Source: Rhabdornis inornatus
Lineage: Eukaryota; Chordata; Aves; Passeriformes; Rhabdornithidae
Assembly (NCBI GenBank): GCA_013397075.1
Contig: VWZS01002368.1
Coordinates: 124,001-188,000 of the forward strand
Direction: 5' to 3'
DNA: 64,000 nt
Both the position numbers and the translations under genes were made by a program. How positions within the stretch are numbered: the stretch's first letter is position 1; each line of letters opens with the position of its first letter. The notes below the pieces were generated by a model. It was given only the letters and a program-made list of their open reading frames with translations, ran no database searches and was not told the DNA's origin. Positions 50,101 to 62,100 of the stretch are shown in pieces.

Positions 50101-53100
50101 TATTTCAGATTTGGCACATTAAAGAAAGTGAAAGAAATGAAGGACTGGATAAATAAAGCAGCAAAAAAACAGTGTGAGATTGCCTTTTTCTAAGTGCTTC
50201 CTAGTCAGGACATTCACGTGTTGAGGACTTGTACTCAGGACTCTCTTTTGCCAGTGGAGATATGACTCTGAATCCTGCCTTTCAAGGGAATTCCCATCTT
50301 TCAGGGTGGGCTGCCACAGACCTCTAGACATTGGTCTATTTTGCATGGAGAAAAATTAGGTAAAAAGTGAATGAGCATGGAGGCAGCCTGGAGATTAGGA
50401 AATGCCCATTCAAGTCTTGACATCTGGCTACTTTTCTTTGTTTTGCTGAATGTGTAAAAATGATGTCTGGATTGGATCAGCATCTATGGGAATTGGCTAA
50501 GGGAGAAACCTTATTTATTAAGCTGGCTGTTGGGTGAAAAAAGGATGGCAATTACTCTTCTATAACTGTTTATAAATGTTTCCTTCACTCTAAAATGGCT
50601 CAAAAATGGAACATTTAGCTTAATGAATTAAATCCAAAAGAAAAAGTTTTCTATCATTTTACCTACAAGAGAGGAGAAAACTCTATTTCCAATTCATACA
50701 AAAATTTTTACTCCACTACTGAACTTAGCTACATATTGTGAAAAAGTCAGTTGAAATTTCTCTTTGGTCTAATATCCCTAATCTTGTATTGAATAATCTA
50801 GTGTTTTCTGTGAAAAATCCATGGTTTAGAGTTTATCTGCACTTAAAGCGTTGTAATTTTTCAAACTTACTGCAATAGTGAGAGTAGTAGACACACACAT
50901 CATTTAGAAAGACTTTTTTTTTTAAATGGCAGTGCCATTGAAAACTTCCTGCAAGAAATTACTGCAGAAAATCAAAAATCCCAGTAATCACCAGAGAAAC
51001 TGTACTGTCAGTCCAGCCAATGTAAAATCAACTGCTTTTCATAGGAGGATGACAGGAAATTTATTATTTTCTTGCCTGCTCTTCAAAAGTTTGTATTTTG
51101 GGCTCATGAAATGTACTTTTTAGTGTTTTTAAGCTATTTGCCATGTGTGTCACTAACTCTTTTTTCCACCTTTATTAGGAGCAATGCCAATCTCCTCCTC
51201 TGAATACACCTGAATTGGAAATGCCAGCATTTATTGCAACGAAAGTGTCTCAGTATTCATGCCAGAGGAAGACAACTTTAAATAACTACAACAAGAAATT
51301 CACGGTAATATTTATTCTATCCATAAAATAAAAACTAGCATAATTAGAATAATTACTATGATACTTGCCTCAGTATTTTCTGTGGCACCCTCAGCAAATT
51401 CATGAGTAAACAGGCAGCATAATAACAGTCCAAAAAGTTATAAATCTGCCATACTTAAATTAAAACTGAGTGCAAGCTTAATTGCATCCTCTAAGTATTG
51501 CTGAAAGCTTAACACAGTGGATCTTTAAATACATAAATAGCTTGTAAACACATGAATTTTTAAATAAATTATAGAATAACATTCCAAAAATGTCTTTTAG
51601 CCTTTCATCAGAGTCTTACTTGATAAGCTGGAAGTATGATAAACAAAAGTTTGGTTTAGGTGAGTCCAAGGTTCTTCACAGTTGCTGTGTTGCCTTTTGG
51701 TTTGCCCAAGTGTTCAGTTCTTCAAAGTATGGTTCTAAACTTCAGATTTTCACAACTGAGCACTTATGAAAACAGACTGCATCTTAATGACTTCAACATC
51801 ACAAAACCCCTTTTGAATTGTCTAGTTAAATAGAAGTCTTGGAGACTGTCATATATCCTAATTAATGCTCATAAAATTGCACATTTCAGAGGGTATAAAG
51901 AGTCTGAGTCCCCTGGTCTAAATTCCTCTGGAGTTATTGTGCTTAATGGATCCTCCTGGCCGGATCTAAGTACTCAGTGACCACTATTCAAAAGGAAACA
52001 TTTCTCAGAGACTCTAACGTAGTGCAGTCTAAATATATCTGTCATAGTTACATGCACATGTTTCAGCTATAACATCAAACATTTCCTCACTTTTCTACAG
52101 TTTTATTATTTATTTTGTTATTATTTACAATTTTTTTTATTCTACTTTGTGTGTTCCTGTAATTACATACAAATATTTCAGGAAAATATTATTTGTAAGA
52201 TTCAAATAAAAAGAATAGCAACAGATACCAGTTATTTGTGAATATAAACCCTTTACAAGGTAAATACTAGAAGAAGAACTAAGGATAAACCTGCAAGCAA
52301 CTAGAAATTTTCTTGATCTGGGAATGCACAGTTAAAAATTAAGCAACCTAAAATTTGGCTTGTAGTTATGCTTTGAAATAATCAGCAATTAGATCAAATA
52401 TATGTTACTATTTGTGGTAGTCAAGTAGGTTAAATTGTTTGCTTATTTACAAAAAGTCCCTTTTTGAGTAATGTGATGGGAATTGAGTTTTGACCCTGTT
52501 TTGAGCCTGAGGTCAGACTAGAGACCTCCCGAGGTCCCTTCCAACCCCAATGTTTCCAACATTCCCAAAACTGCTTCTTTTGAAATGGATTTATTTCCCC
52601 ATCTCCCGCTAGAAAAACAAGGCTGTGATTGGAACCATTTAACCTCTCGAAAACAGCAGTTCTTTTTCACTGTTTATAAATATCAAATACAAGCTGCTGT
52701 AGGGGAAAATGTCAAACCAAACATAGTATGAGTGGAACATTATGTAAAATAGCAAACTTCTGTGAGAAATGGGAAATAAGTGTCTTAGTTCTACATTTCC
52801 TGAAAACAGTAGAATGTGGGACCTGGCTCTTTGATGAATTTTCTATATTACAACATTTTGTCAAACATTCTAAAAGTAAAAAATTAAAAAGAATGAGATG
52901 GATAATGTCAAAGTAAAATGGTTGCTCCCAGAAGGCACAAAGTTGTTGATTTAATTGTCATTAGCGTTTAGACCACATTCATTGAGCAGTTTCTGTTATA
53001 CCTGGGTTTCAGAGGCAGTCCCTAAATTACTTCCAGGTTTATCAATGCAGCAGTCTTAATATCAAAGTACAGCTGGTATTTGGTAAGTGAATTTAGCTGA

Positions 53101-56100
53101 ACACATTAGAAGTGGGGCAGTTTCATGATGGGAGTACTGAGATTCCCTTCTGTTACCCTATGTATCAAATGTTTTTGAGTCTGGGTAGACACTGGATTTT
53201 GTGGTAACAAAGGTGTCAGTTTTTCATCTTCAACGTGTTTTGAGAGTAACTTCTCTGAGTTCATGCTGTGTTTTGTTTCTGGAGGTGGAACTGGACAAGT
53301 TTATGTTACATGAGTCTGTCTAGAATCAGCATCTTGACAGTTGTAATGGGACTCCTTAGGGCTGTGGCTCTAATTCCTCACCACCAAAGCTGGTAATGAC
53401 AGCTGAAGAGTTGAGTGTTTATGGGCTGCCAGAGCTGGCTCATGCCTTGGACAACTGCCAGTTAGTCTGCCTAATGTCACAGGAGTCTGATTTTTATATT
53501 TGCTGTTGTTTTGTTGGCCTTGTATTAATCCTGTAATTCATGTTCTCAAATAAAAGCATTCCAATAGACTTTTCAGTGCAAGCACTTAGCAAATGCACTG
53601 AAGCATTGGTATAATTCACTTGTGCATGCTGTGGGCAGCCAACCATTAAATGACAGATTTTCCCTGGGTCAATACCATACATCCTGAAAATGGGGCCCAA
53701 CCATCTTGAGTTCTGTGTTGATGGTAGCATTTTGTTATAACAACCTTGTTCCGTGAGACAGGCTTGTTCCCTTTTCTTACAGATTTTCTGTTTTCTTTGG
53801 TTAGCTTGTTTTCTGATCATGCTCATAACAGGAGTACAAAGCTATTATTTGCTAATGCATTCTACAATGAACTCTTGGGTTCTTCCTTTTACTGGACTTT
53901 GCCCTGATATGTTGTATCCAGTTCCTCTTTCGAATAAGTAGTGGTTGTGTTTGAGAAAGAGTAGTAATTGCATTGGAACAGTCACTACTAGGCAGCAATG
54001 TGGGTACAGCAAGATTTGTGTCCTGGTTTCTTGGGAGAGGAACTTCTGGGGACTTGATTTCTGAAGAAATTGATAATTAGTGATCCTTTTTAATCTTGAG
54101 TCCTATTCTGCATATATTTCATCATGAAAGACTACTTATTAAAAAAAAATAGCAGAGATATTTGATGAGAGCTCATGGGGAAAAAGTGGTGGTTTAATAT
54201 ACTAGGTGCAATTTCTATGTTCAAATGTCTCATGTTTCCTGTCTGTTGTAATACCCAGAAAATAACCTGCACAATGTTACAACAGACAGGTTTTACACAT
54301 GGAAGAAGCTACAGAAGGGTTGACAAAAATTGCAGATGTCAAGGTTTCATTATTGTGTTCTTTATAGGGCAAATCCCAGTCAAATAATTTATGAGCTGTT
54401 GTGTAGTAAGGCTTGTTGTGTGAAGAGTATACTAAGAATGTCAAATGCCAAGAGCAGACAGTGGAACCATGTTTCAGTTCATGGAGTAGAAATGCAACTG
54501 CTTCAGACTTGGTCTTCGTGCAGTTTTTGGGTCCCTGTGCCCTGTGTCCCATGGCCTTGGGGTGTGCAGGCCCAGAACCGCTGCCACAGCCAGGCTTTGC
54601 TGAGCTGGGGGGTGCAGGAATGCACCTGAACACATCACTCTGCTCACAGATGGGTAAAGCTGCAAAACAATAGAGCAGATCCTTTGAGTAGAGTCTGTAC
54701 CTTAGCAAGTTTTCTTTATGTTTGTCTTAAATATTAATGTCATTATGGAATATAATATTACAATATTGTTCTCTGGATTATGTGGAGCTATCTTCCCTCT
54801 CCCACTGAAAATATACACTTGGAGGCTGCGTTGTCTTTTCTTGTGCTAAAATAAAAGGAGTCATTCTGCTGTGCCCAGGAGGGGTTGTTGGATTTGAATG
54901 CTAATATCAGACTGCAATAAAATTCAGAAAGACATTCTTCTGTGAAGAAAATACAATTTAATTCTTACAGAAGAAACTAATTAAGTCAGAGGCAAATGGT
55001 TCTGTGATTCTGAGGCTTATTGCTAATGCTCCTGGATGTTACTTTGCTTTGGCTGTTACTCATGGTAATGAGAATGTGGATGTTTAGCACAGGAAAGATG
55101 CCTGGTTTCTTTTCCACTATGTTAGAGAAAAATAAAAAAGAAATATTTCTTCTTTTGTATCTATAGAAAAAGGTTTCAGTTATGCCAGTGGCTCAAGCAG
55201 TTATTATTATTATTTCATTTTAAAACATACCTCAGAAGATCCTCAATTTTAGTTTTATAATGAACTTGGGAGCTGTGCAGTAGAAAACCACTAACTGAAT
55301 GGATATTCTTAATAACATGTAGTGTCCCAACGACATAGCTTGCTTCAGTAAAAATTCTCCAGACTGCATCTCTGAATTATGATGTGAATGTGTGCAAAGT
55401 GTATACTTATTCAAAATTAATTGATGGTTTGGTCTAAGGAATAAATATGTATTCAGATTTTTAAGATAAATGGAAAGGTGCTTTCTAAAATACAGAGTAT
55501 AAATACATCTTAACTTTTCAGCAGTTTAAATTTGTATGATACTTCAAGTCTATATTGCTTTCTTTAACCATATTAATATATATAATATATATTTTGTATT
55601 TTATATTTCTTATTACACAGTGTGTCTATTATGTAGGCCCTTGTTATGTGATTAACACTCTTAATTGCATTTCTGTGCTGTGTCAGCAGACCTTTTTTCA
55701 TATTTGTATTGTTTTCTTTTACATAAAGTGGAATTATACAAAAACTCATGAATTCCACTCTGTTTCAAGAAATGAACTTGTTATTGTTCATTAATCTGAG
55801 GAGCAACTGGAACTAACATTTTTATTTCTAGCAATAGTGTTTATGCAAGGACCCTGAGATCATGCATATTATGGTTTTATTGCTACTTTCTCAGCTCCTT
55901 TGTTTTTCTAGCTGATGTAAAATAACATGATAAAATCTTTGGGTCTGGGAAAGTGTTAAACTTTTCAGCCTGGATACAAAACCAAAAAAATCAGACTGAA
56001 CAAAAAGGGTTAATTCCATTTATATGGAAGTCACTGTAGTCAATATTGCAGGTTAGCCTAAATTGCTTAATTCTTCTTGAAACAAGCACCTGGAAGTATT

Positions 56101-59100
56101 TATTTTCTCTCTCAGTCTATACAAATGCCAGATATCTCTTCCTACCAAAATACAAAGTTGAGATTTACAGTGGTGAAAGAGAGAGGAAAATTATTTGAAT
56201 GAATGCTGCATTCTAAAACTTTGGTCTGTTTTGCATGGTCATCAAACACTGATGATGCTGATGTGATGAGAAGTAGGACCCATCCTTTGGATTTGCAGCC
56301 TGCTAAATAAACAAGCAGAAAAGAGTGTTGAGAGGGAAAGCAATTTAACTCAAATTGCTGTTCTGAATACAACAGTTTTTCAAACACGTGCCATGTAAAA
56401 TTTTTGGGTTTTTTAATCACAATTTGCAATTTAGCTCTTTGGCAGATTGAACTTACTTGTATAACAGCGTGTTAATATCTTTTAAATTTGTGCTGCAGCA
56501 TTTGCAGACTCCAGTAAGATAGGGGCCTTTTTTTCTGAGAGATGCTGTAGAAGCACATTGTGAAAGCATTCAAGCCCTGGAGTGTTCACAGTGCTAATAG
56601 AGAGTGAATGGAAGGTGACAAGATTAAAAATGGTAGGGAGGTGTGAAGCAGCTTTCCAAGGTCTCACAGCAAAGTTGTGAGTGTAGGCGTGGCAGTAAGA
56701 CAAGTGCCCTCTCCATGAAGCGGCAATAAATTCTTTACAAAACAGATTAGATTTAAAATATTTTTTTTTTTGTGTAATATTTGTGACTTCTGTTCTAGCA
56801 GAGTCTTAAACTGAGTTTATTGGAGACTGTTTTGCAAGTAGCAATGGACCTGCTCTGACACTTGTTGAAATGGGCAGGATAGTATGAAATAGCACATGGG
56901 ACCATTTAATTTGCTTTGCTTTTCTGCACGACTTGTACTCTGATAATCATGCTGAATACTATTGGGTCAGCTGTTCAGCAGACAGAAACTAGCATGGTCT
57001 TACTGATTATTATTTTTTTCTGAGAATCATTCTCATATATTTGTTGAGAATCTTGCACTTTTTGTTGGTTTCACATGAATGATTTTTAGCATTTATAGTA
57101 TTTCAGTCTGCGTTTTTTGCATATCTAAGGTGATTTCTGGTAACTTTGTGTTGTTAATGATATTTTATCTTATTAGTTTTTAAATACCAGATATTAAATG
57201 AGATTCAGAATTCATCTCTGCATCAGTTACCTTTCTTATTTTTATCACAATTCAGCAAAATCTTAGTGTTTTTTGGATCTCACCCACTGCAATCTGGAAG
57301 TGCATTTAAACCCCAAGTTTTTCCATAGTCCAAGTCTCACCAACAAACATTCCACAATTTCAGAGATGGAAGTAAAATTTCCAATAACTGAGGAACTGAA
57401 ATGTAGCCCAGATATGTTCCATATTTAATTAGAGCAGACCCTGCACAGTACTCTGAAGATTGAAATTCACATGTGCTGGAAATCTCTGGAAATACAGTTT
57501 CCTTTTAAACGGGTACTTTTTAAACAGGTAATCTGAATATTGATCTGATTGATAAAGTGAAGGTGAGATGCTTCATGTAAGACATGTAATAGTTTAGAAT
57601 AAATGGTCAATAACTTTCCTTTTTATATCACCATAAATAGACTTCACAAGAGATCCATTTGATTGTAGACTTTTCTTAAATAATATTTCAGTTTTATATG
57701 CTTTCTCCCTGTAGAATATTACTCAATATGAACTTACTGTTTAATAGACAACAAGTCCAGTTGCTGCATTTTTTTGAAAAGAAATGTTTTATCAAAAAGA
57801 ATGCTAAATGTAGTTTTATGTTAAAAGACAGATCTGTAATTAGTTGCAGCATTGGCAGGCAATGTGTTTTTTTTGCACAGAGAATAATGAATATTCAATA
57901 CTCTTTAATTGTTTATTTTAAACAGCTTAATGAGCTTCACAAAGGCAGGAAAACACTGAAAAATGTAAACTAGAATCATAAAAATTCTTTGATTATATTT
58001 TCTCATTGACTATCAACAGCCTCTGAGTAAAATGCTTCATGTGATTGTATTTTCCAATAGTGATGGTGACACAGCTTTTCTGAGAACTGCTCTCCTGCCA
58101 GTGGGAAGGGACTGACACCTCTGCAGCAGGGTTGGTGCTGGTATATGCAGACACAATTATCACAATGGCTGATTATTCAGTGTAGAACACTTACCAGATG
58201 TGCATGTGAGAGGCTGCCTTTTGGGAGTGAGAAAAAACATCCCAGGACTTTTTGAGCACTCTGATCAAGAAGCTGGCTTTGCCATTGTTAATGCTTGCTG
58301 CTGAGCAGCTGCTTTTGGGAACCACTTTTCTGGCTATGTTTATCAGTCTAGACAATTTAAACAAGAATGTAACACTTGTATCTTTTTAGCTCTATCCCTG
58401 ATTAATGCTTTTAGTATTAACTGGAGTAAGACATTTCTTGCCAAACATTGCTTTCTTGAGTATTTATGCTACAGATTATAAAGAAAGAAAAAAGAAGCCA
58501 AAAGTAATTTTAATTTTGTGAGCTGAACTGTAAATCTCACTTGAAGCAACAATTAGCATATTCTATTCCACAGTAAGAAAGAATCTTGGAAGCTGATAAA
58601 GAACAAAAAAGTGTAAAAACTTGGGAGAACATCCAGAAAACCCCACAGCAGAGGAAACATCTGAGTCCTATTATCCCACTTGTAAAATATATTTCCCATT
58701 TGCTTTGCAGTACTGTCTGTGCTGTGTCTTTTCCTCCATGTACAAACTGGGATGAATCCATGTTGCTCGTGGCCTCAAACTGGTGGTTTCACCTTTTTCT
58801 GCATTAGTTCTCTTTCTAAATGGAAACTACAATGTGCCTGTCTTACCAAAAAGTCAGTAATTACATACAACATAATCTGTCAACTAAATAAAGATCTTAA
58901 CTGGGGAAAAAAAAGAGGCAGTTGAATAAATCCAACAATTAGCTACTGCAAGAGATTTAGAGACAGATGTTACGAAGCTAAGGCTTGTGCATAATTTTTC
59001 TAATAGGTTGGGGTTTTGTTTTGTTTTGTTTTTTCACCAAAGGAACATTCTCTCTTCTCTTCTTGATTCCTTATACCCAAGGGCTAGTTGAATGTAAATG

Positions 59101-62100
59101 ATAGTTGAAACTTCCAGATCAGGCATGTTGCTAAACAGCTGTCCTTCTCATGAGCTCTTTCATGAAGTGTTATGAAAATGGAATTTCACTGCTCTTACTA
59201 ATCAGGGGAGCTGGTAAATAAATATACAGCTAAAGGAAAGATTCTTAGAGTGAGACAGACAGCAGGTGACTGATTCTTAGGGAGGCCAAGGTTATACTGG
59301 TGATATAGAATAAAGCAAATTGTAGCAAGCCCTACTTTTATACATGTTAATATATTAAAGTGACAAATTTTGCAGGACAAAAAAAAGAGGGGGGGAAATG
59401 GTTTTTTTAAGCTATGGTGCCTGTTTCTTTCTAAGGAAATACTGTCAAAACAATTAAGATTCTCTGTCCTGGGGTGACTCATATTTTTGTTTTGTTAAGA
59501 GGAGTGTTTTGCAAATTGTAGGGTAAGCAAATACGATGTTTTCTTGAAGATTTAGAGTAAAACCTTCGTTATGTTTCAATGAGACTATAATGTTTATTAG
59601 ATAACACACCATGTCAGATGGTCTATTTTTATAGAACTGGCCCAGTAATTAAATGTAATATGTAAATAATCTACATTCATTTTGAAAGGTATGTTTAGCT
59701 TTAAGGTATTGTTCTATTTTAGTGACCTAAATGATGGTAGCTCAGGTAAAATCTCATTGTTTAAATGAGGCTGTATTTATTCAATGCAGGGTGAGAGATG
59801 CTGTTTCCTATTCCATAGAGGTAATAATCCCATAGAGCTGACTTCACGGGGTTTGCTGTCATGTCAGTTAGTCTTAGGGCTTGGGACAGATTCACCTGGA
59901 GATTTAACACATGTAGCATTTAGGATGCACAAGGCCTGCTAGTTTTTACTGGCCTTTGTCTTCCAGTGTAAAGCACACAAAGGAAAATATAAAATAATTT
60001 TTCTTTAAACTATATAAACTGTATATTCATTACAAATGAAATTAAATTTGAGATGAAACATTAACAGTGAGGGCAGGAAAAAGACACTTAATCTTTTTCC
60101 TTCCTGCTTTGCACTGGAGTCATTGCTCTGGTAAGCCATTTATTGTCTCTTGATTTTACTCATATCTATTCCAAAAATATTTCTGAACAGGCACTTGGCC
60201 TACAGCTCTGGGAAGTGGTAATTGCAGGCAGATGCACACTGACAGCCACTTCTCTGGGTTCTAGGTAAATATTCTGAACAGTGAAAGTCTCTTCTAGTAA
60301 TGGTTCACTCTTAAGCATTTCTGAAGAAATCACTTGATTTTGCATTCTTGAAATTTTTTGAAGTTTGTGCAAGATTTCACTCAGAACTTATTTTTTCCAG
60401 CTGCTGATCAACTAAAAAACCTTCATAAGTTCTTAAGTTATTCACAAAATTGTTTTGCAGCATTGGTTCTCTCTCAAAAGCTGATATTCTACAGTGGTAA
60501 ACAGCAACAAAATTCCTCTGCACCACTTTGTGGTCTGCTTCCTGCATTTCATTTCTAAAATTTGCTGCTATTAATATATATATTTATATATATTCTGGGA
60601 GAGAAACAGACTTCATATGGGTTATTCAGAAAAAAAAAAAGCCATAAAACTATACAGACATTCTTCAGGTATTTTTGAGTGCAATGTTAAATAAACCAAA
60701 CTATGGATAGCTAAAGAGCCATAAAGAAAATGTGCCTCTATTTGCAAGGTTATGCATCTGAAAAATGAGGAAAAGGAGAGTTTATTCCCTAAGTTACCAA
60801 GTAGAAGCATGGCTACATGTTCAAAAAGGTGAAGGTGGTTTCCAGTATTGCCACAGATTCCTGTGAAAATGCATGTTACATGCTGATCTGCTGGATTACT
60901 TATGGTTGGGCATAATTCTAAAAATCATGGCTCTACTTGACACTGATTTATAAGATCCGCACAGAATACAGAAGGAAAATCTCACAAAAGGTTTTCAAGC
61001 TTGGCTGTGCTACAGATAAAAATATTTTTTTACATTTGTCTCTAAAATACCATTTTTATGATTCCTGGAAAACTTCAAGTTGCTAGAAAATTGGTCTGCT
61101 GTTTTTTAATGAACTCTATCTTTTCCCCCTAGTGTAAGGAAGTAATTACTGAATTAGCATACAAAGTAACCTTTCTAAGGAGCATACTGAATATTTTAAG
61201 CTTTTAAACTTTAACATTTTTTTTTTCCCTCTACCTCTCCCTGTCCCAGGATGCCTTTGAGGTAATGGCTGAAAATTATGAGTTCAAAGAGAATGAAATA
61301 TTCTGCCTGGAATTTTTAAGGGCAGCTTCTTTGCTGAAATCTCTTCCATTTTCAGTGACCAGAATGAAAGATATACAAGGGTTGCCCTGCGTGGGAGACC
61401 AAGCCAGAGATATCATTGAGGTACTTCTGAATTTTCTGCCAGTTGATTCTTTTACAGATCAACATTTACAGGTCACAGAGAGGAGCACTGGGATCTCTGT
61501 GTGTGTACACAACTTTCTGCATTTCCTGAAATAACAATGTGTTATCCATGCTTCTAACAATGGAATGATTTTTGGAAACCTTTTGTTGTAACATAACACA
61601 AGGCACTTTCATGGAACCCCCACTCTTAGGAATGAGGGTAACAAGTGAATAAATACAAGGGAATAAATAAAGCAGCATCAGCTTTGCATGGAATTTCTAA
61701 GGGCTCACCCTGATCCAGATGCAACAGATTACCTGTTAATAGTTTTGTTCATGTGACTTCTGCCCTTGGCAACATCACTTTACTCACCTGAATGCTTTAT
61801 TAGAAATATTACTTTTTGTGGAAGTGGTAAATATTTTAGTACTTTAATGTTAAATCTTACCTTGCTGCGTTATAGCAAGTTATATATAGTTATAGCAGAG
61901 CCTTTTATCCAGGTGATGGATGAACTCTCCATTCTTATTGGAACTTGGAGTATTCCCTGCATTTTTCTTTAGTTCTTAGCCTTTTCAGGACCCACAGGTC
62001 TGAGTGCTGCTATTCCAGCAGGCAGCTGCTCAGGGGTCTCGGCTGTTTGGAGGGGTCATTGCTGAGTGTTGTGCTGTGCTCTGGCTCCTTGTTTGCCCCA

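Larger units (their letters stand above)
44655..51178 (+). other. DNTT: DNTT intron 2 (phase 0, about 6.5 kb)
   Basis: Bounded by the donor GTAAGA and the acceptor TTATTAG. It carries the CR1 fragment at 44879-45395 with its internal TTC-type microsatellite, and a GC-richer patch near 45.8-45.95 kb. The remaining open frames lack splice sites in phase or family resemblance. Confidence 0.9.
51305..61249 (+). other. DNTT: DNTT intron 3 (phase 0, about 9.9 kb)
   Basis: The largest intron in the window, bounded by GTAATA and a pyrimidine-rich CCCAG acceptor. It holds the CR1 end at 52485-52557, a GC-richer patch at about 54.5-54.65 kb, AT dinucleotide tracts near 55.57 and 60.57 kb, and a GTTTT run near 59.01 kb. 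No coding exon was recognised within it. Confidence 0.88.
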